Position numbers and translations under genes: made by a program. Of a DNA stretch of 64,000 nucleotides, positions 33,371 to 40,763 are shown piece by piece (positions within the stretch are counted from its first letter, which is position 1; every line of letters begins with the position of its first letter). Where the stretch lies: NCBI GenBank assembly GCA_900539835.1, contig UQDR01000008.1, positions 7,740 through 71,739 on the forward strand, written 5' to 3'. The DNA comes from an uncultured Ruminococcus sp. GTDB taxonomy: Bacteria; Bacillota; Clostridia; Oscillospirales; Ruminococcaceae. Under the pieces are notes generated by a model. The model was given only the letters and a program-made list of their open reading frames with translations. It had not been told where the DNA came from and did not search any database.

Positions 33371-33487
33371 CCGTTATTCAATGTTTGACCAGTGGCAATA
33401 GCCCTTCAGGATTTCAACCGAAATGCGCTGGTTATCGGAACCCCTAAATTGGCCCGCCGCCTCATAAGCGAGGGATACATCAGTTAA
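33371..33487 (-). ncRNA. Structured RNA candidate between the S1-domain gene and a lipoprotein gene
   Basis: On the minus strand the 117 bases start seven bases after the S1-protein stop codon and end at the terminator. Helices visible: CCTC/GAGG with a 6-base loop; ACCAG/CTGGT enclosing ATTTC-GGTT-GAAAT and GGC-TATT-GCC; and a weak outer helix TGATGT/ACATTG. There is no ORF. Segments such as TGAAATCC and GCCACTGG recall cobalamin-type aptamers, and GCGGGCC/CCGATA recall 6S RNA, but neither fit is convincing. It may be a small RNA or a riboswitch for the lipoprotein. Confidence 0.45.
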
Positions 33488-33493
33488 TGGTTA

Positions 33494-34015
33494 TTATTTT
33501 CTTCGTGATGCACTTTTCCTCTTATTATCAATAACATGCTTTAAATCAGAAAATCTTTCTTCACTGGTTGCTTTGAATTTACTGAGCATATCCTCAAAAT
33601 CAGCATTACCGCTGCCCGATTTTGTATCAAAAACAGGGGGCGGATTCTTTCTGAAATCCTGAGGCTGACTGTCATGATTATCATTTTTTCTTGCAAAACC
33701 GTTTCTTGAATAGCCGCCTTTATTTTGTGCTCTATCACCTCCGGCTTTGCCGTTTTCAAATCTCGGCTTTCTGGGAGGAGCCGGAAGTGCCTTTTTTATA
33801 GACAAACTGATTTTTCCATCGTCACCGACAGACATCACCTTAACCTTAACTGTTTGTCCTTCCTGCAAATGGTCCTTTATTTCGCTCACAAAAGTGTTTG
33901 CAACTTCAGATATATGTACCATACCGGTAGTATCCTTATCAAGCTCCACAAAAGCTCCAAATTTCGTTATTCCGGTTACTTTACCCTCATAAATTTTTCC
34001 GACTTCAAGCTGCAT
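33494..34015 (-). CDS. S1 RNA-binding domain protein (YabR/CvfD-like)
   Basis: 173 residues. The N-terminal S1/OB domain (1-75: QLEVGKIYEGKVTGITKFGA, TGMVHISEVA, VKVKVMSVGDDGKISLSIK) is followed by a low-complexity, Lys/Arg/Asn-rich tail. It matches YabR-type proteins that follow divIC in Bacillus and bind ribosomes or RNA in the general stress 13 family. It is 48 bases after divIC. The tail is longer than in Bacillus YabR. Confidence 0.85.
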   Translation of the reverse strand: MQLEVGKIYEGKVTGITKFGAFVELDKDTTGMVHISEVANTFVSEIKDHLQEGQTVKVKVMSVGDDGKISLSIKKALPAPPRKPRFENGKAGGDRAQNKGGYSRNGFARKNDNHDSQPQDFRKNPPPVFDTKSGSGNADFEDMLSKFKATSEERFSDLKHVIDNKRKSASRRK

Positions 34016-34063
34016 GTGTAATTGTTTTCCTCTCTAATTTTTATTTTGTATAGCCTCTGATCC

Positions 34064-34414
34064 TCAATCAGCGTCAACGATATAAAAACGGCGCTCATTA
34101 GGATATGCATACCCCAAACGTTCAATAGCAATACGCTCCATATAAGCTGCTTCATCATCAGCGCTCAGCAGACGTATATACTCATCATTTTGCTGTTTTG
34201 CTTCAGTGATTTTTTGTGAAAGCTCATCGCTTTCCTTCTTTATTTCAGCAATCTGAACCTGCTGTGAAACAACAGAAATCACCGAATAAACAATCAGGCA
34301 GACAATTGCCAAAGCAGTGAGCGGTTTTGACAGAAAGAAAGATTTTTTTCCGCCGTTTTTCAAAGCCTTATTTGCTTTTTTATATGTATGGTCATTATTC
34401 TTTTTTACAGACAT
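34064..34414 (-). CDS. divIC: Septum formation initiator DivIC/FtsB family
   Basis: 116 residues: cytosolic basic N-terminus (1-28), one membrane span (~30-50), an extracellular coiled coil (~52-85: QVQIAEIKKESDELSQKITE) and a short C-terminal part ending RLGYAYPNERRFYIVD, the FtsB/DivIC motif. It bridges DivIB and FtsL in the divisome. The yabP-yabQ-divIC-S1 order matches Bacillus. Confidence 0.88.
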   Translation of the reverse strand: MSVKKNNDHTYKKANKALKNGGKKSFFLSKPLTALAIVCLIVYSVISVVSQQVQIAEIKKESDELSQKITEAKQQNDEYIRLLSADDEAAYMERIAIERLGYAYPNERRFYIVDAD

Positions 34415-34488
34415 AGCACTTCCGCTCTCCTTTCATCAGCAATCCGAATTACCTACACTACTACAAGTTTAATTATAACTAATTCGTA

Positions 34489-34938
34489 TCAGACTTTCAA
34501 GGGCTTTTGACTCTTTTTTTCTCTTTTTAAAAAATTTAAGTACTTTTTAACAATTCGTTTATTAATTACAGCTAAGATTTTAGCGAAAAATTCTCTGACA
34601 GGTGCAAATAAAACGTCCCATATAAACCCTGTTGCTTTAGACATAAGCTTTACAGCCCAATTCCCCAATGCCAAACGTTCAATCATACATCCTGCAAACA
34701 TTCCCAGCAAAACAAATGCTCTTATCCCTCCTGTCAAGTCCGTACCAAACAGAAAGAATGAAAATCCGAAAAATACAGCATATAGAAAATCTTCTATAAA
34801 CACAAATGCTTTACTATGCTGAACTGTATTACGAATAACTCTTATAAAATCATAGATCACTCCCAGACCGGCTCCTAAAAGACAGGAAAGAAAAAAATAT
34901 TCTGTTTCTTGAGCGATTTCAAGATGCATAGGTTCCAT
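34489..34938 (-). CDS. yabQ: Spore cortex protein YabQ
   Basis: 149 residues with four or five spans. The N-terminus ETEYFFLSCLLGAGLGVIYD and FIRVIRN fit YabQ, an outer forespore membrane protein needed for spore cortex formation in Bacillus. The C-terminal ~30 residues are basic (KKYLNFLKREKKSQKPLKV). GGAGG lies seven bases before the ATG. It follows yabP by 20 bases. Confidence 0.88.
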   Translation of the reverse strand: MEPMHLEIAQETEYFFLSCLLGAGLGVIYDFIRVIRNTVQHSKAFVFIEDFLYAVFFGFSFFLFGTDLTGGIRAFVLLGMFAGCMIERLALGNWAVKLMSKATGFIWDVLFAPVREFFAKILAVINKRIVKKYLNFLKREKKSQKPLKV

Positions 34939-34958
34939 AAAACCACCTCCAACAGCCG

Positions 34959-35231
34959 CTACTTAAAGAGCTTGCCAATGGCTGAAAGCTTTTTCTTTCT
35001 GTCCTTTTCGCCATAGCAAAGGCTCCAGACATCTCCTTCAACAGAAACATCTCCGCTATCAACGCTCATTTCGTTTATATGAAGATTTTTGCCCCTGATA
35101 GTAAGCTCCCCTAACTGTGTGAACAGCTTTATTTCCTCCTCATTAAAACAATCCACGTCAGTTATTCCCGACAAAACAAGCCTCGAACGGTTTTCCAAAA
35201 TAAGATTATGGCTTCCCTGAATGTCCGACAT
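34959..35231 (-). CDS. yabP: Sporulation protein YabP
   Basis: 90 residues. SDIQGSHNLILENRSRLVLS, GITDVDCFNEEEIKLFTQLG, LTIRGKNLHINEMSVDSGDV are the YabP/YqfC signature. YabP recruits YabQ and is sigma-E dependent in Bacillus. I use ATG 35231, seven bases after GGAG; an ATG two codons earlier is too close. First gene of the yabP-yabQ-divIC-S1 set. Confidence 0.9.
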   Translation of the reverse strand: MSDIQGSHNLILENRSRLVLSGITDVDCFNEEEIKLFTQLGELTIRGKNLHINEMSVDSGDVSVEGDVWSLCYGEKDRKKKLSAIGKLFK

Positions 35232-35299
35232 AGTCATTCTCCTCTCACATCATTTATACCTTAATTTATATGTAATATATCAATAAATTTATGCATAAA

Positions 35300-35326
35300 A
35301 AAAGCCGGTTAGTCACTCCGGCTTTT
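35300..35326 (-). terminator. Terminator of the small hydrophobic ORF transcript
   Basis: AAAAGCCGG/CCGGCTTTT with a nine-base loop and T7 on the minus strand. It also protects yabP from upstream transcription. Confidence 0.8.
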
Positions 35327-35392
35327 CTATGGAAAATCGAATGATTTGATTTTCCGCATATTGAGAAGGATATGTTCTGATGTAAGCTTAAA

Positions 35393-35515
35393 TCAATTAA
35401 AGGTACTTTGCTTCTTTATTCTTTTGATTAAAATATATTGAAGACGTTTTGCCCAACGCTTTATGAATATTGTTACAGCCACAATAAATAAACAAAACAA
35501 AAATGTTGTTATCAT
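35393..35515 (-). CDS. Small hydrophobic, basic-tailed peptide (type I toxin-like)
   Basis: A 40-residue ORF. A hydrophobic span (MITTFLFCLFIVAVTIFI) is followed by a strongly basic tail (KRWAKRLQYILIKRIKKQ). Its transcription unit is complete: promoter 35608-35636, an ~85-base leader that can hide the start region, and terminator 35300-35326. The ribosome site is weak (GTGTAGAG), as is common for tightly controlled toxins. The pattern resembles type I toxins, but small membrane peptides with other roles look alike. No known family is recognised. Confidence 0.45.
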   Translation of the reverse strand: MITTFLFCLFIVAVTIFIKRWAKRLQYILIKRIKKQSTFN

Positions 35516-35535
35516 ATCTCTACACTTTCATAAAC

Positions 35536-35578
35536 GGCGGATTCTCCTATATTATATTCTCCCTGCTATTTATCCGCC
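35536..35578 (-). other. Long hairpin in the leader of the small ORF
   Basis: Perfect 7-bp stem GGCGGAT/ATCCGCC around a 29-base loop that contains two ribosome-site-like runs (GGGAGA and GGAGA). It could mask translation or be an antisense target. Confidence 0.5.
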
Positions 35579-35607
35579 ACAGTTAGCTATTGCTAATCAC
35601 AGGTGTT

Positions 35608-35636
35608 ATTATATATTATTACTTTTAAAAAATCAA
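35608..35636 (-). promoter_or_regulatory. Promoter of the small hydrophobic ORF
   Basis: TTGATT, 17 bases, TATAAT on the minus strand, ~93 bases before the ORF start. Confidence 0.6.
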
Positions 35637-35787
35637 TATTACAGCTTGCCTTTATTAAAATTCAGCATTTTTTCACAGAAACAGTTGTCTTATGCTAATT
35701 CAATATATTAATAATTACTAATAATTTTAATGCAATAAAACATAAATTGTTTCTAAAAGCAAACTTATTAAATAGCATGTTTTGCTG

Positions 35788-35816
35788 TTGACAAAAGACA
35801 ATAGAAGCTGTATAAT
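35788..35816 (+). promoter_or_regulatory. Promoter of the MntR/DtxR-like gene
   Basis: TTGACA, 17 bases, TATAAT. A leader hairpin AGCCGGA/TCCGGCT (35827-35847) and an inverted repeat GTTAG/CTAAC (near 35865-35879) follow before the ribosome site. Confidence 0.75.
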
Positions 35817-35892
35817 AAGTTTATAAAGCCGGAGCGTGTTTCCGGCTGTCAATTTTAAATTAAGTTAGTTTATGCTAACGGAAAGGGAAGTT

Positions 35893-36288
35893 ATGACTGA
35901 CGCTATCAAAAGATATTTACTTGCCATATATGAACTGAGCAACGGAGGTTCATCAGTTAAATCGACTGAAGTTTCTAAATATTTAAAAGTAACGAAATCT
36001 TCAACGGCAAAAATGACTGCCCGGCTTGAAGAACAGGGATACATAATCAAACCTCATTATGCTGATATTACTCTTACTCCATTGGGAATTAAAACAGCAG
36101 GAGATTTATATACAAATATGTTCATACTTCAGGAATTCTTTACAAAGTTTCTTAAGATCTCTGAAGAAACTGCAAAAGGTGATGCTGTAACATGCGTTTG
36201 TGCTTTATCTGACTTAACAGTTGATAAGCTTGTAAAACTTACAATAAGAAATGTTAATAAGAAAAAAAATATTAATTCTAAGCCATAA
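35893..36288 (+). CDS. DtxR/MntR-family regulator with altered metal site
   Basis: 131 residues from ATG 35893 (MTDAIKRYLLAIYELSNGGS), which follows AAAGGGAAG; an ATG at 35872 lacks a ribosome site. The N-terminal winged helix is clear: VKSTEVSKYLKVTKSSTAKM TARLEEQGY with ITLTPLG wing. In the dimerisation domain the ligands of MntR (the His of RHELLE and the E-x2-EHH cluster) are replaced by MFILQE and VTCVCAL. It therefore probably does not bind Mn2+ as MntR does; a C-x-C could serve another metal or redox sensor. Monocistronic. Confidence 0.8.
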   Translation: MTDAIKRYLLAIYELSNGGSSVKSTEVSKYLKVTKSSTAKMTARLEEQGYIIKPHYADITLTPLGIKTAGDLYTNMFILQEFFTKFLKISEETAKGDAVTCVCALSDLTVDKLVKLTIRNVNKKKNINSKP

Positions 36289-36289
36289 G

Positions 36290-36350
36290 AAAAGCCGCCC
36301 TAATACGGCATATCCTCAAAAGATATGACTCGTAAAGGACGGCTTTTTTA
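36290..36350 (+). terminator. Terminator of the MntR-like gene
   Basis: Outer stem AAAGCCGcCCT/AGGaCGGCTTT with an inner ATATC/GATAT hairpin, then T6. The opposite strand also gives a T run, so it may serve the convergent GDSL gene. Confidence 0.65.
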
Positions 36351-36356
36351 TTTAAA

Positions 36357-37589
36357 TTAAGAAAGCATCCAGCTTAGAACTTGGAAATTCTTTTTATCAC
36401 CTTCATTAACAGTTATAGTGACTGTATGCTTAGCTTTTTCGTCAGAAACAAAAAGTTCATCAGCTTTTGCATAATTACCCCAACCGCCGGAGAAGTCTCC
36501 GCTTATTGGTTTAACTTCTTTTCCGTCAACAGTAATAGTCACGTCAGCACTTTTTCCGTCAATAGTTTTTAAATATAGAAGACCGAGGTTCTTAAATTCC
36601 ATCTCAAATGTGGCACTTCCGCCTGAAACAGTTCCCCAGCCGGCATTGAATCTTTGGAATGAAACATTCTCAGTAAACGCACCTTCATCCTTAACAGTAA
36701 CTTCACTGCTGTTTCTATCCACCAGTCGTGCGCCAGTATATTTATCACCTGTCGGCGACTCAGCTTCAAAATTCTTTGAATTTTTATCATATGAATCAAT
36801 GTTATCTTTAATTTTTCCTACAAAGTTTGTGAGCATTTGTGCCAGCAATCCATGTCCCACATCATTAGGATGAATATTGTCAGGTGAAATCTCTGTCCAC
36901 TTTATTGTTCCTGCTTCTATTTCCGGCATAATTGCGTCATGATATGAAATCATCGGTACATTATAAGCCTTTGCAATTTCGCTATGTACATTCTGAGGGC
37001 TTGTTCCGTTATCCATTGTCATTTCGATCATAATAACGGCAGGTTTGTTTTCCTGTTCCATACACCTTCTCACAAGGCTGTCCATGCAGGTCTTATAGAA
37101 AATATCATCTGTATCATTTATAAACTCAATAAAAATAATATCGGGATTAAGGTCAAGTACATCCTTCTGCACTCTGTGCACACCTAGATAAGAGTCAGTT
37201 GCACCGATTCCCGCATTAGTAACATCAACATAATAGCTGACATTTTCTTCCCACCATGTTTTAAAGCGATTTACATATTGATTTCCGCCTTGTTCAGCAG
37301 CAGAACCCTGAGTAATTGAATCGCCAAGAAAACAAATATTTGTAATCTGTTTTTTGTTTTCCATTGCATTATTAAGCTTTTCAGCTAATCTTGAAGTGTC
37401 TCCTTCTAAAAGAATTGAACGTTCCAGCATTTTTTCGCTTGCTCCTTTCATAATATCCACTGTTTCAGCAGCGGAAGATTCCACATTGGCTGATTTGCTT
37501 ACATCATCCGCAGATTTATCTCCGCAGCCTGCAAACACGCCAACTGTCATAACCGAAGCAACCGCAGCAGCCAATATTTTTTTTAACAT
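36357..37589 (-). CDS. SGNH/GDSL-family hydrolase lipoprotein
   Basis: 410 residues. The lipobox VFAGC anchors the protein at Cys22. The hydrolase domain (~75-270) has block I ICFLGDSITQGSAAE with the Ser nucleophile, Gly in NAGIGATDS, the Asn of IEFINDTDD and the Asp/His pair in SPDNIHPNDVGHG. The C-terminal ~120 residues are a beta-sandwich-like module (FNAGWGTVSGGSATFEMEFK). This layout fits an acetyl- or other carbohydrate esterase acting on polysaccharides outside the cell; the exact substrate is not readable. Good promoter and terminator flank it. Confidence 0.85.
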   Translation of the reverse strand: MLKKILAAAVASVMTVGVFAGCGDKSADDVSKSANVESSAAETVDIMKGASEKMLERSILLEGDTSRLAEKLNNAMENKKQITNICFLGDSITQGSAAEQGGNQYVNRFKTWWEENVSYYVDVTNAGIGATDSYLGVHRVQKDVLDLNPDIIFIEFINDTDDIFYKTCMDSLVRRCMEQENKPAVIMIEMTMDNGTSPQNVHSEIAKAYNVPMISYHDAIMPEIEAGTIKWTEISPDNIHPNDVGHGLLAQMLTNFVGKIKDNIDSYDKNSKNFEAESPTGDKYTGARLVDRNSSEVTVKDEGAFTENVSFQRFNAGWGTVSGGSATFEMEFKNLGLLYLKTIDGKSADVTITVDGKEVKPISGDFSGGWGNYAKADELFVSDEKAKHTVTITVNEGDKKNFQVLSWMLS

Positions 37590-37624
37590 TTAAATGCCTC
37601 CTGTTTCTTATATTTATTTTCTAT

Positions 37625-37653
37625 ATTATAGCACATCATTTCTTATTTGTCAT
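37625..37653 (-). promoter_or_regulatory. Promoter of the GDSL lipoprotein gene
   Basis: ATGACA, 17 bases, TATAAT on the minus strand, 36 bases before the ATG. Confidence 0.6.
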
Positions 37654-37691
37654 CACTTTTCAAAAACTTTTTTAGATAATTTTATATAAAA

Positions 37692-37716
37692 AAAGGGCGG
37701 AAATAATCCGCCCTTT
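37692..37716 (-). terminator. Terminator of the Cys/Gly-rich peptide gene
   Basis: AAAGGGCGGA/TCCGCCCTTT with a 5-base loop and a T run on the minus strand, 19 bases after the stop codon. Confidence 0.8.
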
Positions 37717-37735
37717 AAATATAGTCAGCTGATGA

Positions 37736-37873
37736 TTAGCAGCCGCAACCGCAACCGTTATCGCAGCCGCATCCATTGCCGCAACCGCCGAAGCCGTTTC
37801 CACCGCAGCAGCAAGCAATGATAAGAATAAGAATGATAATCCACCAGCATCCGCCAAATCCGCAACCGTTCAT
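37736..37873 (-). CDS. Cys/Gly-rich short membrane peptide
   Basis: A 45-residue protein with 12 Cys and 14 Gly. MNGCGFGGC is followed by one hydrophobic span (WWIIILILIIA), CCC, and a tail of G-C and G-N-G-C repeats. AAAAGGAG lies nine bases before the ATG and a strong terminator follows, so the gene looks real. Similar short Cys-rich proteins occur in clostridia under the label chorion-class high-cysteine protein, without known function. The Cys density suggests metal binding, disulfide cross-linking or a spore/envelope structural role; this is inference. Confidence 0.7.
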   Translation of the reverse strand: MNGCGFGGCWWIIILILIIACCCGGNGFGGCGNGCGCDNGCGCGC

Positions 37874-38268
37874 AAAATATATCTCCTTTTTGTGTAATTT
37901 TTAAGACCGCAGCCGATTTATTTATCTGCTGCTTAAGTCTTATATTACAGTGTATGAAAAATAGGGAAATGTGTTACTAAATTTTTGTGAAAGCAAAATT
38001 TGTCCTCTGCATAAACTGATAGTAGCGTCAAACAATGGGATTTTTTATTGTCTGAGCATAAAAGCTATATTTCAGGTCAATGATTTAATCAGACATTGTT
38101 TTGCAATGTATATAACTAACAGCTGATGTCATACTTATCTAAGATAAATATGGCATTTAGATTTCAGAAGCGGAACTGATGATATTCTAAGGGCTATAGC
38201 CCCGGCAAACGTTAGATAATGGGGCATTGCCCCATTTTGAAACTATTATAGAAACAGAGGGTGATTAA
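37874..38268 (+). other. Non-coding leader region ahead of the ClpC-like gene
   Basis: No ORF. It contains a 30-base imperfect palindrome centred on TTATCTAAGATAA (38126-38155), an inverted repeat TCTAA/TTAGA (38186-38216) enclosing the palindrome GGGCTATAGCCC (38191-38202), and a GGGGCA-TTGCCCC hairpin (38218-38236) just before the ribosome site. No CtsR-type heptad repeat is seen. Confidence 0.5.
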
Positions 38269-40644
38269 ATGGGGATCTCAAACCGCAGCTTTGAAATTGA
38301 AAGATTCACCAAAAAAGGCCGTGAAATTATCAGAGGTGCAGTAAGCTGCGCCGGTAACTGGGGCCATACTTATATAGGTTCAGAGCATATTCTTTTATCA
38401 ATTCTTGAGGAAGGAACATCAACTGCAAACTCTATTCTTCTTAAACACGGTGTTATTTTTGAAGACATTCAAGAACAGATAATGAGAATAATCGGAAAAG
38501 GAACTCCCTGTCGTCTAACTCAGAACGACTTTACTCCAACAGCAATAAATATATTAAAAAGCGCATGCAGTCTTTGCGAAAACTGCGGAGGAAAACAGGT
38601 TGGATCTGAATATATTCTTGCCGCAATGCTTCATCAATCCAGTTCATGTGCTGTGACCATGCTGAGAGAACTGAATGTCAATATAAACAATATATATTCA
38701 GACTGCACTCTTTCAGACAGCGGTCTTTTTATTGAACAAAACTATGTTAGATTGAAGAATCTTGAACGTTTCGGCAGGGAGCTTACAAGAAAAAATGTAT
38801 GTGAATCATTTGACCCCGTTGTTGCAAGAGAAAAAGAAACCTCTCGTATCATGGAAATTTTATGCCGCAGGACTAAAAATAACCCATGTCTTATCGGCGA
38901 AGCAGGAGTAGGTAAGACAGCGGTCGTTGAAGGTCTGGCAATGAGAATCCTTCAAGGAAAGGTTCCTGATCTCTTAGCCTCAAAAAGAATCTTCTCTCTT
39001 GATCTCACCTTGCTTCTTGCGGGTGCAAAATATCGAGGTGATTTTGAAGAACGTCTGAAAAGCTGCATGGATGAAGCAGAAAATGCTGAAAACGTCATTC
39101 TTTTTATAGATGAAATTCACAACATCATGGGTGCAGGAGCTGCTGAAGGCGCAATAGATGCTGCAAATATACTAAAACCTCAGCTTGCAAGAGGAAAAAT
39201 ACAGATTATCGGTGCAACCACCTATGATGAATATCGTCAGAACATAGAAAAAGATTCAGCAATGGAACGGCGTTTTCAGACAGTTAAAATCGAAGAGCCT
39301 ACCGTAGAATGCACAATTGATATTATAAAAGGACTATGCGGAAAATATGAAGAACACCATAAAATGAAAATCCCAGACAGTGTTATAGTAAAAACAGTTG
39401 AGTTGGCTCAGAGATATATTCCCGACAGATATTTCCCTGACAAAGCAATTGATATTCTTGATGAAGCCTGTGCTTGTGCAAGAATCAGCAATCCGCAGGC
39501 TAAATCAGATAAAAAATATGTATCTCAGGTATTTAACGATTATATCTCCGGTAAAATAACTCGTGAAGCATATATTACTGCAATTACCAACAGAAGCACA
39601 CCCAAGCCTATAACTCTTAAAGATAAGCATGTCTGTTCGGTGGTATCCCGATGGACAGGAATTCCATGTGAAGATATAGACGCTGATGAACTGGAAAGGC
39701 TTCAAAATCTTGAATCAATTTTAGAGAAAGAGGTTTTAGGTCAAAAGGAAGCAATTAAATCGCTCTGCTGTGCTATACGCCGCTGCCGCACAGGTTTAAA
39801 GGATGACAGACGACCTATGGGAAGTTTTATTTTTCTAGGTACAAGCGGAGTTGGAAAAAGCCAGCTCGCAAAATCCCTCGCCAAGGCAATGTTTCACAGA
39901 GAAGACGCTCTTATAAGAATTGATATGTCAGAATATATGGAACGCCATAATGCTTCAAAACTAATCGGTGCTCCTCCGGGATATGTCGGCTACGAAAGCG
40001 GAGGCACATTGACAGAACAAGTAAGAAAGAAACCCTATTCGGTATTATTGCTTGATGAAATTGAAAAAGCGCATCCCGATGTTTTCAGTATTCTTCTTCA
40101 AGCATTGGAAGATGGATTTGTAACTGACTCTCAAGGAAGAAAAGTCTCATTTTCAAATCTTATTATTATAATGACCTCAAACGCAGGAGCAAAGAATCTG
40201 TCTCTAAAAAAATCCATTGGGTTTGAAAGCTTGGAAACCTCACAAAAACGCAGGGAACAAATGAAAAAAGACATGCTTGAAGAATTAAAGAGATTTCTTT
40301 CTCCCGAGTTTTTCAGTCGAATTGATGAAACTATTATTTTTAATACACTTGGAACAACAGAGCTTACTGAAATTGCTGTTTCCGAGCTTACAATTCTGAA
40401 AGCCCGGTTAAAAAAACTTGGATATAATTTTATTTTTGATGAAACAATCGCAAAAAAGCTCGCTGAGAAATGTGACTGCAGCGAATCAGGCGCAAGAGAA
40501 ATACGAAAAAACATTGAACAAAATATACAAAATCTAATTTCAGATAAAATTCTTGACGGTGCTGATAAAAGCGTTCCAATGATATTAGAACTGTCAGACT
40601 GCGGAGAATATCAAATTAAAGAGCACATTTCAAGCGGTTGCTGA
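38269..40644 (+). CDS. clpC: ClpC-like AAA+ unfoldase (Hsp100)
   Basis: 791 residues. Two Clp_N repeats (~10-145), AAA+ module 1 with Walker A GEAGVGKT near 211 and Walker B LFIDEIHN near 278, a short linker, and AAA+ module 2 with Walker A GTSGVGKS near 525 and DIDR-like sensor motifs, then the ClpB D2-small domain. The loop KSIGFES near 650 is the IGF motif that docks ClpP. The ClpB-type long middle domain is absent and the ClpC UVR segment is very short. Unusually, the second N repeat has C100-x2-C103-x2-C106. It is monocistronic, without mcsAB or ctsR, so it may be a specialised paralogue. GAGGGTG precedes the ATG. Confidence 0.85.
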   Translation: MGISNRSFEIERFTKKGREIIRGAVSCAGNWGHTYIGSEHILLSILEEGTSTANSILLKHGVIFEDIQEQIMRIIGKGTPCRLTQNDFTPTAINILKSACSLCENCGGKQVGSEYILAAMLHQSSSCAVTMLRELNVNINNIYSDCTLSDSGLFIEQNYVRLKNLERFGRELTRKNVCESFDPVVAREKETSRIMEILCRRTKNNPCLIGEAGVGKTAVVEGLAMRILQGKVPDLLASKRIFSLDLTLLLAGAKYRGDFEERLKSCMDEAENAENVILFIDEIHNIMGAGAAEGAIDAANILKPQLARGKIQIIGATTYDEYRQNIEKDSAMERRFQTVKIEEPTVECTIDIIKGLCGKYEEHHKMKIPDSVIVKTVELAQRYIPDRYFPDKAIDILDEACACARISNPQAKSDKKYVSQVFNDYISGKITREAYITAITNRSTPKPITLKDKHVCSVVSRWTGIPCEDIDADELERLQNLESILEKEVLGQKEAIKSLCCAIRRCRTGLKDDRRPMGSFIFLGTSGVGKSQLAKSLAKAMFHREDALIRIDMSEYMERHNASKLIGAPPGYVGYESGGTLTEQVRKKPYSVLLLDEIEKAHPDVFSILLQALEDGFVTDSQGRKVSFSNLIIIMTSNAGAKNLSLKKSIGFESLETSQKRREQMKKDMLEELKRFLSPEFFSRIDETIIFNTLGTTELTEIAVSELTILKARLKKLGYNFIFDETIAKKLAEKCDCSESGAREIRKNIEQNIQNLISDKILDGADKSVPMILELSDCGEYQIKEHISSGC

Positions 40645-40648
40645 TAAA

Positions 40649-40683
40649 CAAAGGCATTTCCCAATTTCGGGAGATGCCTTTGT
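40649..40683 (+). terminator. Terminator of the ClpC-like gene
   Basis: Stem CAAAGGCAT-TCCC/GGGA-ATGCCTTTG with one bulge, followed by TTT. Confidence 0.75.
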
Positions 40684-40705
40684 TTCAGTCTTCATAAAAT
40701 ATCTC

Positions 40706-40734
40706 TTGCAATTTGCAGGAAAAAGTGATATAAT
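40706..40734 (+). promoter_or_regulatory. Promoter of the small membrane protein-proS operon
   Basis: TTGCAA, 17 bases, TATAAT, 30 bases before the first start codon. Confidence 0.65.
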
Positions 40735-40763
40735 AACAAAATATTGTGAACGGAGGTGCCATT

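Noticed and set aside
33371..33487. Cobalamin riboswitch
   Set aside because: Short matches to TGAAATCC and GCCACTG exist, but the GGGAA and paired CCCGC core segments are missing, so I did not name it so.
35463..35711. 82-aa plus-strand ORF across the small-ORF leader
   Set aside because: No ribosome site, unusual composition, and it runs antisense through the promoter and leader of the minus-strand unit.
37672..37857. 61-aa Ala-rich ORF overlapping the Cys-rich peptide gene
   Set aside because: It is an out-of-frame shadow of the 45-aa gene at 37736-37873, crosses the terminator and has no ribosome site.
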